Source: Niveispirillum irakense DSM 11586 (GTDB lineage: Bacteria; Pseudomonadota; Alphaproteobacteria; Azospirillales; Azospirillaceae). Taken from it: DNA of 64,000 bases. The position numbers were made by a program, and so were the translations under genes. Shown here in pieces: positions 8,301-17,555 of the stretch (positions are counted from its first letter, which is position 1; each line of letters starts with the position of its first letter). Under the pieces are notes generated by a model. That model did not search any database. It had not been told where the DNA came from and worked only from the letters and a program-made list of their open reading frames with translations. The stretch is taken from contig NZ_AUCG01000023.1 of the NCBI RefSeq assembly GCF_000429645.1, positions 124,001-188,000 on the forward strand. Reading direction: 5' to 3'.

Positions 8301-9776
8301 TCAGCTCTCTCTTCGCTTGATCAGCCTTCTGGCGCTGGCTGCAAAAATCGCCGCCAGCGCCAGCATCATCAGATCAAACCCCGCAAAAACCCAGTCACCT
8401 TCCATCAGGCTGCGATGCAGTCCGCGCGATGTTGTCAGCAGGTTTATCACCGGCACGAGGGTGTAGAGCAGGGCGGTTCCGGCCAGCAGTTCTACCCAGG
8501 CTTTGCGCGGGGGCCGCGCGCCGGCCCAGGCCAGCAGGGCGCCCCAGGCGATGAACAGGCTGTTGATCTCCCATTCCGCCCGGTGCGCCATGCCCAGTGG
8601 CAACAGCCTGTTGGCCAGGAAATACACGGCAAGGGCGCCGAGCCCCCCGACGATGATGCCGATATTCAGTCTTTCCACCAGATGGTGCGCCCTGGGGGTT
8701 GCCGAATGACGCTGCCTTTTGGCGATCCAGAGGATCAGGCCCGTCGCCACCATGGCGGTTCCGGCCACGCCGGACAGGAAATAAAGCCAGCGCAGCAGCG
8801 GTGCGGCGAAGCGGCCGGTATGCAGGTCGGTCATCACCCCATAGGTGGCGAGTGCCGGCCCCGGCGAAAAAGGGGCGAGCAGGGGCTGCCCCGTGACAGC
8901 GCTGAAATAGAGTGGGTTGTATCGGCCACCCAGTCGGTCGACATGGAAATGTACTTCGGCCATGGCCGAGACTGTGCCGGGATCATGCAGAATGAGGTAT
9001 GTCGGTGTCAGCCCGCCGGACGCGGTTTTCGCCTGTTGCAGCAGGGCGGGCAGGGGCAGCATCGGCGACGGGGTTGCTATGATCTCCCCCCGCACGGGTG
9101 CCGGGCGGATGGCGGCGGTGAAGCTGGCGCGGTCGGGGAAATTGGCACTGATCCCCCAGGGCATCAGGGTAAACATCAGCGTTACCAGCCCGGTATAGGT
9201 GATCATCACATGGAAGGGCAGCGCCAGGACGGAGGAGACATTATGACCGTCCAGCCAGGAACGCGGCCCCTTGCCCAGCCGCAAGGTGAAGAAATCCGCA
9301 AAGATCCGTTTATGGATGATCAGGCCTGATACCAGGGCCGCCAGCATGCCAAGTGAAGCAAGCCCGACCAGATAACGGGCCAGCAACCAGGGTATATAAT
9401 AGAGATTATAATGGAAGCTGAAGAGGAAGGCGCCGCCCCGCGTCTGCCGTGGCATGACAGGGGCGCCGTCCGCCGGCTGGAAATGCACCTCACCCCCCTT
9501 CCAGCCGACAGACACGGGTTCCCCACCCCGCGCTGCTGGCAGGGTCAGGGTCCAGGGGCCGCTGGCCGGGGCGTGGGTCGCCAGATGTTCAAAGGTCCGG
9601 ACCAGGGCGGTATCCGATACTGGTCCGGGCCGCAGTTCGGGCCGCATCCAGCCGGAAATCTCCGGATTGAAGAAAGAAGCGGTCCCGAACAGGAACACGA
9701 TGAACATCAGCCAGCCGAAGACCAGCCCCGCCCAACCGTGCAGCCAGGCCATGGATTGGCGCAAGCTGCCCTTCAT
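8301..9776 (-). CDS. PepSY-associated inner-membrane protein (PiuB-like, iron regulated)
   Basis: 491 residues. The N-terminus SMAWLHGWAGLVFGWLMFIVFLFGTASFF is the standard first helix of PepSY_TM proteins, with further membrane segments near residues 145-165, 190-215, 345-365, 385-410 and 430-480 and a periplasmic loop bearing the PepSY-like region (about 280-330, with HFHVDRLGGRYNPLYFSAVTGQPL). Relatives are found beside ferric-siderophore receptors and are thought to take part in reducing or transporting iron across the inner membrane. It follows the TonB receptor by 45 bp on the same strand, so it is co-transcribed with it. The molecular function of the family is not settled. Confidence 0.82.
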   Translation of the reverse strand: MKGSLRQSMAWLHGWAGLVFGWLMFIVFLFGTASFFNPEISGWMRPELRPGPVSDTALVRTFEHLATHAPASGPWTLTLPAARGGEPVSVGWKGGEVHFQPADGAPVMPRQTRGGAFLFSFHYNLYYIPWLLARYLVGLASLGMLAALVSGLIIHKRIFADFFTLRLGKGPRSWLDGHNVSSVLALPFHVMITYTGLVTLMFTLMPWGISANFPDRASFTAAIRPAPVRGEIIATPSPMLPLPALLQQAKTASGGLTPTYLILHDPGTVSAMAEVHFHVDRLGGRYNPLYFSAVTGQPLLAPFSPGPALATYGVMTDLHTGRFAAPLLRWLYFLSGVAGTAMVATGLILWIAKRQRHSATPRAHHLVERLNIGIIVGGLGALAVYFLANRLLPLGMAHRAEWEINSLFIAWGALLAWAGARPPRKAWVELLAGTALLYTLVPVINLLTTSRGLHRSLMEGDWVFAGFDLMMLALAAIFAASARRLIKRRES

Positions 9777-9821
9777 GGGCAGCCCCGCTTGCAGATGCTT
9801 CGACAGGCCATAGACCGGGCC

Positions 9822-12266
9822 TTAGAAATCGGCGGTGATGGAGACCAGCACGGTGCGGGGCGCCCCGACTGTCAGCCCCTCACGCGCGGCGGATAGCCAA
9901 TAATCCTTGTTCAGCACGTTCTCCACCGTGCCGCGCAGGGTCAGTGGGTGATCGCCGGCCAGGAAGGCATAGCGCACGCCCAGATCCCAGCGCGTCCAGT
10001 TGCCGATCTTCTGTGTATTGCCGACATCTACGAATTGGGAACTGGTATGGATGAGGCTGCTGTTCAGCGTCAGGCCGGGGATGAAGGGCGTATCCCATTC
10101 CCCCGTCAGGTTGAACTGACGCTTCGGTACGGCCGGGGCCGTGTTGCCGTCATTGGTGCCGCCGGCCGTTTCGGTCAACTCGCCATTTGTCAGGGCGATG
10201 CCGCCCAGCAGGCGCACGCCTTCCGTCACCTCGCCATGGACACTGAGTTCGATGCCCCGGTTGCGCTGGTTGCCATCGACATCGAAAATCAGGGTCGAGG
10301 GGTCGACGAAGGAACTGGGCCGGTCGATCTGGAACAGGGCCAGCGTGGCGCCGAAACCATCCAGGTCAATCTTGGCGCCGATCTCATATTGCTTGGTGGT
10401 GAAGGGGGCGAAGACCTGCCCGGCATTGGTGGCCGTGGATGGCGCCGTTGGTCCCTGGCTCAACCCCTCGATATAATTACCGTAAACCGCCAGATATTCC
10501 ATCGGGCGGACGGTCAGCGCTACGCTGGGGGTGGTGGCGGATTTATCGTAATGCGCCGTGCGTGCGCCCGACACCCCATCGAAAGTCGCGGTTTCCACCT
10601 TCTGGTGCCGCAGGCCGATGGTCAGTTGCACCTCGTCATTCGCCGTGGCGATGGTATCAGCCAGGGCGATGCTGGATATGTCGGTCGTTCCCACCTTGGG
10701 AATATGGGTGATGGCGACCAGGGAGGGCTGGGCGATCCGCACCGGCTTATACAGGTTGGAGAAGATGGTGCTGCCACGCACCCGCATCTGGCCGGAATCC
10801 TGATCCAGCACGCTGGTGCTCAGCACAGGGCGATGGAACAACATACCGGTGGCGAACTGGCCACGTATGCCGGCTTCGGCGGTCAGGCTGTCCATATATT
10901 CGTTCAGCCGGGCCGGTATCGCGCCGATCGTGCCGGCCCCGTCGATCATCAGCCAGCTTGTCTGTACGCTTTCAAAATCATAGGAGCGGGCGCCGACGGC
11001 GGCAAAGCCGGTCCAGTTGGGCGAAAAATCGAACTCCCCTCGCACCATGCCGGACAATTCATCCGTCTGCCAATAGGTCCAGTCGGGGAAGAAATTGCCA
11101 TTGGTGTCGGGTGCGCGCGGAATGGCGGTGCCGGCACCAGGCGGGAACAGCAAGCCGCTGCGGGCATTGGTGTCGCGATATTGGTAATTGGCATCCGCTT
11201 CCAGGCGGAACCGTTCACCTTGATAATCCAGTCCCAAGGCTGTGGCTTTCAGATCCTCACGGCTGTTCTTGGGGGCGGTGTCACCATCGCGATAGAGCGC
11301 GTTCAGGCGCACGCCCACCTGCTGCGCTTCCCCGAAACGACGGCCAACATCGGCATGCAGGCCAAACTGGCTGTCACTGACATAAGAGGCAGTCAACCGG
11401 TTGATCGGCTCGGCTTCCGCCCGCTTGGGCACCAGATTGATGGCCCCCCCGATGGAGCCGGATGGCGCCATCCCGTTCAGCAGCGCATTGGGCCCCCGCA
11501 GCACCTCCACCCGTTCTACCCCGATCATGGCGCTGGAATTGCGGGGTGACAGGCCATAAAGCCCGTTGAAGGAGACATCATAGTTGAACAGGGTGAAGCC
11601 ACGGACATTGAACTCGTCCCGGCCCGATCCGCGGGAGTAGGTATTGCGGATCGACGGATCGCTGGACAGGACATCACCCAGATTCTGGGCCTGCTGATCC
11701 TCAATGAATTGCGACGTATATTGGGTGACGTTGAAGGGCGTATCCAGATTGTCGCGGCTGCCCAGCAACCCAACCTTGCCGCCGCGTGCCACCTGCCCAC
11801 CAGCATAAGCAGGGGACAGATTGCCGATCTCCACCTGGGCCGGCATGGTGGGTATCGTCTCCTCCACCCGCAACGGGCCCGTCAGGATAGCGCCATCTAC
11901 GGATTGGGGGGCGGGCACAATCGTGACCACATTGCCGGTGATGCGGGAAGTGAAACCGGTCCCGGTCAGCAACTGGCTCAAGGCTTGGGCCGGGGAAAGC
12001 GTGCCGCTGACGCCAGAGGTACGCACCCCCCGGATCGTCGCACCGTCCACCGTGACCTGATAACCCGATTGCGCGCCGAACAGCACAAGCGCATCAGCCA
12101 GAGGCTGGGCCGGGATGGTGAAGGTGCGGCCTGCTTCTGACTGTGCCAAAGCGGGAACGGTTGCTGCCACCATGATCGGGCCTGTGGCCACGGTAGCCAG
12201 AAGGACCGCCCCCATCACCCGTCTTTGTGCGCTGCCTGCACTCCACTTGCGCGCCATGATCACCAT
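9822..12266 (-). CDS. TonB-dependent siderophore receptor with STN signalling domain
   Basis: 814 residues. A signal peptide ends near AALAQ-type ALAQSEAG (about residues 38-45), then comes a secretin/TonB short N-terminal (STN) domain (FTIPAQPLADALVLFGAQSGYQVTV onward, about 48-115), a plug domain (FNVTQYTSQFIEDQQAQNLGDVL..., GVERVEVLRGPNALLNGMAPSGSIGGAINLVPKRA) and a 22-strand barrel ending in the typical aromatic VLVSITADF. The STN domain marks it as a transducing receptor that contacts a FecR-type anti-sigma factor, encoded just upstream. Outer-membrane uptake of a ferric siderophore is the likely role; the ligand is unknown. Three in-frame starts (ATG 12266, GTG 12263, ATG 12257) cluster at the GGGAGA site; the true one is uncertain. 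Confidence 0.9.
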   Translation of the reverse strand: MVIMARKWSAGSAQRRVMGAVLLATVATGPIMVAATVPALAQSEAGRTFTIPAQPLADALVLFGAQSGYQVTVDGATIRGVRTSGVSGTLSPAQALSQLLTGTGFTSRITGNVVTIVPAPQSVDGAILTGPLRVEETIPTMPAQVEIGNLSPAYAGGQVARGGKVGLLGSRDNLDTPFNVTQYTSQFIEDQQAQNLGDVLSSDPSIRNTYSRGSGRDEFNVRGFTLFNYDVSFNGLYGLSPRNSSAMIGVERVEVLRGPNALLNGMAPSGSIGGAINLVPKRAEAEPINRLTASYVSDSQFGLHADVGRRFGEAQQVGVRLNALYRDGDTAPKNSREDLKATALGLDYQGERFRLEADANYQYRDTNARSGLLFPPGAGTAIPRAPDTNGNFFPDWTYWQTDELSGMVRGEFDFSPNWTGFAAVGARSYDFESVQTSWLMIDGAGTIGAIPARLNEYMDSLTAEAGIRGQFATGMLFHRPVLSTSVLDQDSGQMRVRGSTIFSNLYKPVRIAQPSLVAITHIPKVGTTDISSIALADTIATANDEVQLTIGLRHQKVETATFDGVSGARTAHYDKSATTPSVALTVRPMEYLAVYGNYIEGLSQGPTAPSTATNAGQVFAPFTTKQYEIGAKIDLDGFGATLALFQIDRPSSFVDPSTLIFDVDGNQRNRGIELSVHGEVTEGVRLLGGIALTNGELTETAGGTNDGNTAPAVPKRQFNLTGEWDTPFIPGLTLNSSLIHTSSQFVDVGNTQKIGNWTRWDLGVRYAFLAGDHPLTLRGTVENVLNKDYWLSAAREGLTVGAPRTVLVSITADF

Positions 12267-12409
12267 TCTCTCCCATCATCCAATCGCAATTGCGCTTGCT
12301 AATGCCTCGCATTAAAAGCGCTCTTGGGTTAGACGAACGGGCCAGCCCCCTTTTCGGTAAAAAAGTTGGGCGGGTTGATAAAAATTAAAAACGTAGATAA
12401 TTCAGATAA

Positions 12410-13414
12410 TTATGATTTCGATATCACCATAAGCCATGGCGTGATCTGGCGAACGACGCCACCATGGGGCTGTACGATCAGGCGCGCCGCCGCCAGGGGA
12501 TCTGTCATGTCAAAGATGCCTGTAACAGTGCGTGCACCCAACGTGGCATCGGTAAGAAGGACCTGCCCGCCATAATAGCGGCGAAGGTCCCCGACTACTT
12601 CTGACAAGGGGCGGTCAACAGCGGTGAGGCGCCGGTCGGTCCAACTGCCAACCATGTCAGGCGATATTTCGCCCTGTTCGGCTGCACCATCCGGCATTAT
12701 CCGGGTCCACTGGCCCGCCGTTAGAACCACTCCCGCCGGTTCTCCAATGGCTTTCACCTGCACAATGCCATGATGCACGGCAATCTCCGCCCGCTCCTTA
12801 CTGCCAAGGCGGATATCGAACCCGGTACCCAGCACGGTTACAGTCGCCGTGCCGGCCGCCACCTGGAAGGGGCGGGCGGGATCACGGGCGACATCAAAAT
12901 ATGCTTCCCCGGTCAGCAGGGCGACCATGCGCTGGTCATCCGCATAATCCACCTTGATGGCACTGGCGGGAGCAAGCCGGATCTGGCTGCCATCATCCAG
13001 CGTGACAAGCCGCTGTTCGCCATCCCCCGTGCGATGATCGGATGTTGCCCTTACCATTACTGCCGGCCCTGCCAGCCATGCCAGCGCGATAGCGGCTGCC
13101 AGGGCGGCCACGGTACGGCGACCGGGCCGCAGCCCGATTTTGTTTGCGGCCCGTGCGGGGGGGAGCGGCCTTATCCCTTTGGTCTGGACAATCAGGCTGG
13201 ATACCCGCGACGCTTCTGCCCAGGCTGCGCGATGCTGGGGATCGGCAGCCAGCCATATCTGGAACTGGTCCCGCAAGGCCATGTCTTCCGGGGCATCATC
13301 CAGCAGAATGCCCCAATCAACCGCTGCGCACAGGGCTTTGTCCCATGTTGCCGCCTCGTCATCGCCCCCGGCCTGGACGGGCTGGTCGTCGTCTTCTCCC
13401 GGTGATCTGGTCAT
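12410..13414 (-). CDS. fecR: FecR-type anti-sigma factor/signal transducer
   Basis: About 334 residues. The cytoplasmic N-terminal DUF4880 segment (AAVDWGILLDDAP...FQIWLAADPQHRAAWAEA) is followed by one membrane helix (RRTVAALAAAIALAWLAGPAVMV) and the periplasmic FecR domain (GEQRLVTLDDGSQIRLAPASAI, LLTGEAYFDVARDPARPFQVAAGTATVTVLGTGFDI). The C-terminal part (RPLSEVVGDLRRYYGGQVLLTDATL) resembles the STN partner region. ATG at 13414 is preceded by GGAGG and was preferred to an upstream start at 13471. It lies between fecI and the receptor in the same direction, the classic FecI-FecR-receptor order, and should pass ligand occupancy of the receptor to the sigma factor. Confidence 0.9.
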   Translation of the reverse strand: MTRSPGEDDDQPVQAGGDDEAATWDKALCAAVDWGILLDDAPEDMALRDQFQIWLAADPQHRAAWAEASRVSSLIVQTKGIRPLPPARAANKIGLRPGRRTVAALAAAIALAWLAGPAVMVRATSDHRTGDGEQRLVTLDDGSQIRLAPASAIKVDYADDQRMVALLTGEAYFDVARDPARPFQVAAGTATVTVLGTGFDIRLGSKERAEIAVHHGIVQVKAIGEPAGVVLTAGQWTRIMPDGAAEQGEISPDMVGSWTDRRLTAVDRPLSEVVGDLRRYYGGQVLLTDATLGARTVTGIFDMTDPLAAARLIVQPHGGVVRQITPWLMVISKS

Positions 13415-13520
13415 AGGGCCTCCGTGACCGGTTGGACGGAAAATGGACAGGATGAAGGCCGTCCCATCCATTTGACGATACGGTGGTTGTATTTTTCGGT
13501 ATTTTTTCGACGCACAGGTT

Positions 13521-14051
13521 TCACGGCCGCCCTGACAGCCGCTTGATGCAATGAAGTTTGGCTTCTGCGATCAGTTGATGCGTGAAGGAGACGGAAAGGC
13601 CCAACCGCTCGGCGACTTCACGCAGCTTCAGCCCTTCGATCGTGTGCAGGTGCAAGGCAAGCCGGCTGCGCTCGGGCAGTTCTTCAAGGCTGGAAAGCAC
13701 GATGTGCAGTTCCTCCCGTGCTGCCATGCCGGCTTCTGCCGTGGGATTGTCATCGGCGACCATTTCCGCCAGATCGCCGATTTCCCCACCGCTCCGCAGG
13801 ATTTCGCGCTTCCAGGCGCGCTGGCCATCCAATGCGAGATTGCGCACAATGCGATAGAAATAGCGCAGCGGTTCTGTCAGGGGCTGGCCCCGTTCAACGG
13901 CCTGCAGCCGCTCCCAGGCATCCTGCACCACATCTTCGGCGCGGGCCCGGTTGCGGACAATGCCATTGGCATAATCCACAAGAGCGGCGCGATGATCTTT
14001 ATAAAGCAGGATTGATTTCAGTTCAGGCGGCACGGGGAGGCAGGCTTTCAC
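13521..14051 (-). CDS. fecI: ECF sigma factor, FecI-like
   Basis: 176 residues starting at GTG. Region 2 is seen as LVDYANGIVRNRARAEDVVQDAWERL and LRYFYRIVRNLALDGQRAWKRE, and region 4 as LSSLEELPERSRLALHLHTIEGLKLREVAERLGLSVSFTHQLIAEAKLHCIKRL. These are the sigma2 and sigma4 helices of iron-starvation ECF factors. It directs transcription of the downstream receptor genes when FecR is triggered. There is a 107-bp gap to fecR, containing T-rich stretches. The 190-bp region upstream (14052-14241) separates it from the divergent HTH gene and probably contains both promoters. Confidence 0.9.
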   Translation of the reverse strand: MKACLPVPPELKSILLYKDHRAALVDYANGIVRNRARAEDVVQDAWERLQAVERGQPLTEPLRYFYRIVRNLALDGQRAWKREILRSGGEIGDLAEMVADDNPTAEAGMAAREELHIVLSSLEELPERSRLALHLHTIEGLKLREVAERLGLSVSFTHQLIAEAKLHCIKRLSGRP

Positions 14052-14241
14052 ACCCAGCCGGCATCATGACATGGTCCCTGGCGACGGATGGTAGTTGCGA
14101 TGTATTCTCAATTGCTTTTAATTCAAACCCGCCGCCGCCGCAACAGGCGGCTGGGAAAGATTCCGTGCCGATTTTGCAATAGGGCTCATACACGCAATGA
14201 TAGTCTGATAGGATAAACGCACGGCGGCAGGGGAAAGGCTG

Positions 14242-14736
14242 ATGGCAGAAAGGACGAATGGCAACATTACCATCGTTGCCGGCCTGCCGGACGCGCCGGC
14301 GCCGCATCTTGACGCGCGCTTATCCATGTCGCGCAAGCAAACCCTCGCCTTCCGCCTGCGCAAGCAGGGCTGGAGTTATCGTCGTATTTCCGATGCGTTG
14401 GGCGTTTCTTATTCCACCGTCATGGACTGGATGGAGATGGAGGCCGATCTGGTCTCTGCCCCCTATGCACCTCCGCCTGCAATGGTACGCCCCGCCCTTC
14501 GCGCACCGGCCAATTTCAGCGCTCCGATATCTTCTCCTGTTGTCCCCGATTCGGCGGTGGAGGCGGAATTGTTCCGCCGGTTGGATGGGATTGTTGCCGA
14601 ACAGCAGGCGCAGGCTGACCGCCTGGCGGGAATGGAGAAACGCCTGGTAGAGACGGTGAAGGCTGAAGCCAAAAGCATGGGCAAACGCATCCTGGATGCC
14701 CTTAAAGCCCTCTCCAAAGGGTCTAAACCGTCTTGA
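14242..14736 (+). CDS. Helix-turn-helix protein with C-terminal coiled coil, upstream of T6SS
   Basis: 164 residues. Residues about 32-62 (KQTLAFRLRKQGWSYRRISDALGVSYSTVMDWM) form a clear resolvase/transposase-type helix-turn-helix. A proline-rich linker follows (about 70-105), then a charged helical segment (AEQQAQADRLAGMEKRLVETVKAEAKSM) likely to form a coiled coil. AAAGGCTG precedes the ATG. It is not an obvious member of a named regulator family. It lies 163 bp upstream of tssJ on the same strand, so it may regulate the secretion cluster or simply be a neighbour. DNA binding is supported by the HTH; the role is inference. Confidence 0.6.
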   Translation: MAERTNGNITIVAGLPDAPAPHLDARLSMSRKQTLAFRLRKQGWSYRRISDALGVSYSTVMDWMEMEADLVSAPYAPPPAMVRPALRAPANFSAPISSPVVPDSAVEAELFRRLDGIVAEQQAQADRLAGMEKRLVETVKAEAKSMGKRILDALKALSKGSKPS

Positions 14737-14899
14737 GGCGCATATCTGCGCAATCTTCTATGGCGGTTGGGCTATGGCCTGCCGGCCGTTGCCACCCTGC
14801 ATAGGCATTTAAGGTAGTATTTTGCTCGGCTAACGGGTTACTATCCCTCCGCGTTCGTCCTGAGGCGGTGCAAGTCTTAAAACTTGCTTGTGGGGAACT

Positions 14900-15367
14900 G
14901 TGCGGCTGGTTACTGGCGATCATCACGCCTGGGCGCGACTTGTTGTTGCGGCGGCGTTGTTGTTCTTGCCGGGCTGTGGGTCTGATCTGCCCCGTATCGA
15001 CACGGTGCGGGTGCAGATGGCCGCGGCGCCGGAAGCGAATATGGATTCCCCCGTCGCCGTCGACCTTGTCTTCATCATGGATGGGGAAGCGCTGGCCGGT
15101 ATCGTCAATCTCTCAGCGGGTCAGTGGTTCCGGGACAAGGGGCAACTGACGCTCGCCTATCCCACGGGCGTGCGGGTGAAATCGTTCGAATTGGTGCCTC
15201 GCCGAACCATCACCTACGATCTCACCTCAAAAGATGAGGACGGCGTGGCGGCGCTGATCTTCGCCAATTACGCCACCCCCGGTACCCATCGGGCCCGTGT
15301 GGACCGGCTGAAATCCGTCAATCTGCGCCTGGGGCGCAATGCCTTCACCATTGAAGCGGGACCTTGA
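14900..15367 (+). CDS. tssJ: T6SS outer-membrane lipoprotein TssJ
   Basis: About 155 residues with a lipoprotein signal: hydrophobic LVVAAALLFLPGC, lipobox Cys at about residue 26. The mature part is a transthyretin-like beta-sandwich typical of TssJ (PVAVDLVFIMDGEA, TLAYPTGVRVKSFELVPRRTITYDL, LRLGRNAFTIEAG). It anchors the trans-envelope TssJLM complex at the outer membrane. The start is GTG at 14900; an upstream TTG at 14888 is also possible. Its stop lies at the start of tssK (the TGA is part of TTGACGCCTATG). It is the first structural gene of the cluster. Confidence 0.85.
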   Translation: MRLVTGDHHAWARLVVAAALLFLPGCGSDLPRIDTVRVQMAAAPEANMDSPVAVDLVFIMDGEALAGIVNLSAGQWFRDKGQLTLAYPTGVRVKSFELVPRRTITYDLTSKDEDGVAALIFANYATPGTHRARVDRLKSVNLRLGRNAFTIEAGP

Positions 15368-15372
15368 CGCCT

Positions 15373-16716
15373 ATGGCTGCCGATAACGGCAAAATACTCG
15401 TGGCTCCGCCGGTTCCCGATCCCGTGCAATGGCACGAGGGGATGCTGCTGCAACCGCATCATTTTCAACAATTCTGGCTGCGTCAGGATGGGCTGATGCA
15501 GTTCCATCTGTCCCGTATCGCCCCTTTTGCCCATGGGGTGGTGCGGCTGGAGCTGGATCGCGGCGCCCTGGCTGCCAGCCGCCTGCGATTCCTGGCGCTG
15601 GAAGCGGTGATGCCGGACGGGATGCTGGTCCGGTATGAGGCGGGGGGCGAACGGCTGGAACTGGATTTGCCGCCCTTGAAGGATCGGCTGGGCCGGCCGC
15701 TGCGGGTGCATCTGGTGGTGCCGCGCTACCAGCCCGGATCGGCCCGCCCGGATGATGATCTGGCGCGGTGGCGGTCCCATCCGGGTGACAGTGCGGTTGA
15801 TGAGAATACCGGCACCCATCCCGAACCCATGCCCCGACTGCGCCCCAGTTTGCGGTTGCGGCTGGAGGATGACCTGCCGCCGGGCATGGTGACGCTGCCG
15901 CTGCTGGCGGTGGAGTTCAAGAACCAGGGCTTCCAGCTTACCGATTACGAGCCGCCGACCGCCATCCTGTCCCCTACCAGCGCCCTGTTCCGCGAAAGCC
16001 GCGCCCTGGTGGCAAAGCTGCGGGAAAAGGCCAGCTATGTTGCTGAAAGCAAGGGCGGGGATCTGGATCGGTCGGAGGCGCGGCAGACTGTCCTCTGTCT
16101 TGTCGCCGGGCTGCCACCGCTGGAGGCGCTGCTCTCCCTGCCGGCTCTCCACCCGTTCGACCTGTACATGGCGCTGCAGAGTGTGATGGGCCATGTCTCC
16201 ATCCTGCGCGCCAGCCTGGTGCCGCCCCTGACGGAGCCTTATGACCATCTGGACCCGCGCGGGTCGATCGGGCGGCTTTTGTCGGCGCTGGACCTGATCC
16301 TGGATCAGGTGACCCAGGCTTTTGCCGCCTTGACGTTTGAGCCGGCGCAACACGGGTTCCGCCAGCGGATCAACGAGGATTGGCTGGGGGATGAACTGAT
16401 TGTCGGCCTGCGGCTGAAGCCGGGGCAGAAATCCGACGACGCGATGGACTGGATGGAGGCCGCCTTGATCGCGGCGGAAGACCGGTTGGACGAGTTGGGC
16501 TCCTATCGTCTGCGCGGCGCCGGGCGGCGGGCCCTGTCGGCGGAAGAGGCGGCTGCCTTCGCTGCCAGCCGCGATGTGCTGCTTTATGCCATTACCTGCG
16601 ATGAATATGTGATGCCGGACGTGCCGCTGTTCATCGTCAATCCGCTGGACCGCACGGGTGCCCGCCGCCCGGCGGATATCCTGCTGTTCATTCCCACCGA
16701 TACGGCGGAAAAATGA
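15373..16716 (+). CDS. tssK: T6SS baseplate protein TssK
   Basis: About 447 residues, the normal TssK length. The N-terminal signature VQWHEGMLLQPHHFQQFWLRQD is diagnostic, and the C-terminal domain runs to PLFIVNPLDRTGARRPADILLFIPT. TssK links the baseplate to the membrane complex by contacting TssL, TssF and TssG. ATG at 15373 was chosen; a TTG at 15364 would overlap the tssJ stop by 4 nt and cannot be ruled out. The stop overlaps tssL (ATGA). Confidence 0.95.
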   Translation: MAADNGKILVAPPVPDPVQWHEGMLLQPHHFQQFWLRQDGLMQFHLSRIAPFAHGVVRLELDRGALAASRLRFLALEAVMPDGMLVRYEAGGERLELDLPPLKDRLGRPLRVHLVVPRYQPGSARPDDDLARWRSHPGDSAVDENTGTHPEPMPRLRPSLRLRLEDDLPPGMVTLPLLAVEFKNQGFQLTDYEPPTAILSPTSALFRESRALVAKLREKASYVAESKGGDLDRSEARQTVLCLVAGLPPLEALLSLPALHPFDLYMALQSVMGHVSILRASLVPPLTEPYDHLDPRGSIGRLLSALDLILDQVTQAFAALTFEPAQHGFRQRINEDWLGDELIVGLRLKPGQKSDDAMDWMEAALIAAEDRLDELGSYRLRGAGRRALSAEEAAAFAASRDVLLYAITCDEYVMPDVPLFIVNPLDRTGARRPADILLFIPTDTAEK

Positions 16717-17555
16717 GCGCGATGGTGCTGGACCGGACCGAAGGGGAGGGAGGGACGGCGCCAGGGGCACCGTCCATGATGGGGCAATTTCGTCTGTTCC
16801 ATGCCGAACTGCTGGGCATCCGCGATGCCCTGGCCTTGGGCGACCGGCTGGTGGGAGAGGGGCAGGCCCGTCCCGACCCGGCGGAACTGGCAGCGCGCAT
16901 CAACCGCCGGCTTCACCGGTTACTGGATGGTCAGGCGGCCCAGGCGCTGCGGGCGGGCGGCGGCTATGCCGCCCAGCAATATCGCGAGGCGCAATATCTG
17001 ATGGTTGCCCTGGCGGATGAGACGTTGCTGCATGGCGAGGGGTGGAACGGTCGGGAAGAATGGTTGGATAATCTTCTGGAACTGTCCCTGTTCGGTACCC
17101 GCATCGCGGGGGAAAAGGTGTTCCAGAACCTCGACGCCCTGCTGGCCAGCCGGACGCCAGACCCGGAATTGATCGCGCTTTATCTGGCTGTGCTGTCTCT
17201 GGGCTTCCGGGGCCGCTACTGGCGGCAGCAGGATAATCCCCAGCTTCGGCGCTATCGCCAGACCCTGGCGGAACGGTTGAAGGAGCGGCGGCGGGAAGAG
17301 GTGCGACCCGGTGAGACGCCGCCACCGCCCCGCCTCTGTCCTGCGGCCTATGCTGCCACCTTGTCGCGCAGCCATAAGGTGCGGCTTCCGCACCTTCGCC
17401 CTTATGCACTGGGCTTCGTGGTGCTGTTCTTTCTCTATTCCCTGGTCGCGCATGGCGTCTGGTTCCAGCGGACGGAAAGATTGGACGCGTTGACGGCACC
17501 AATCCAGCCGACCGCCGCAATCCCGGCTCCCCCTCCCACAGGGGGGGCGCCATGA
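16713..17555 (+). CDS. tssL: T6SS inner-membrane protein TssL (DotU family)
   Basis: 280 residues. The cytoplasmic DotU domain shows FRLFHAELLGIRDAL, YREAQYLMVALADETLL, WLDNLLELSLFGTRIAGEKVFQNLDAL and LYLAVLSLGFRGRYW, followed by a single C-terminal membrane helix (YALGFVVLFFLYSLVAHGVWF) and a short periplasmic proline-rich tail. No peptidoglycan-binding OmpA extension is present. It forms the inner-membrane complex with TssM. It overlaps tssK and tssM by 4 nt each. Confidence 0.93.
   Translation: MSAMVLDRTEGEGGTAPGAPSMMGQFRLFHAELLGIRDALALGDRLVGEGQARPDPAELAARINRRLHRLLDGQAAQALRAGGGYAAQQYREAQYLMVALADETLLHGEGWNGREEWLDNLLELSLFGTRIAGEKVFQNLDALLASRTPDPELIALYLAVLSLGFRGRYWRQQDNPQLRRYRQTLAERLKERRREEVRPGETPPPPRLCPAAYAATLSRSHKVRLPHLRPYALGFVVLFFLYSLVAHGVWFQRTERLDALTAPIQPTAAIPAPPPTGGAP

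Noticed and set aside
9948-11549. 533-codon plus-strand frame opposite the siderophore receptor
   Set aside because: Composition is that of a reversed TonB-receptor gene; no recognisable protein features.
15268-16770. 500-codon minus-strand frame opposite tssK
   Set aside because: Shadow of tssK; Gln/Arg-rich low-information translation.
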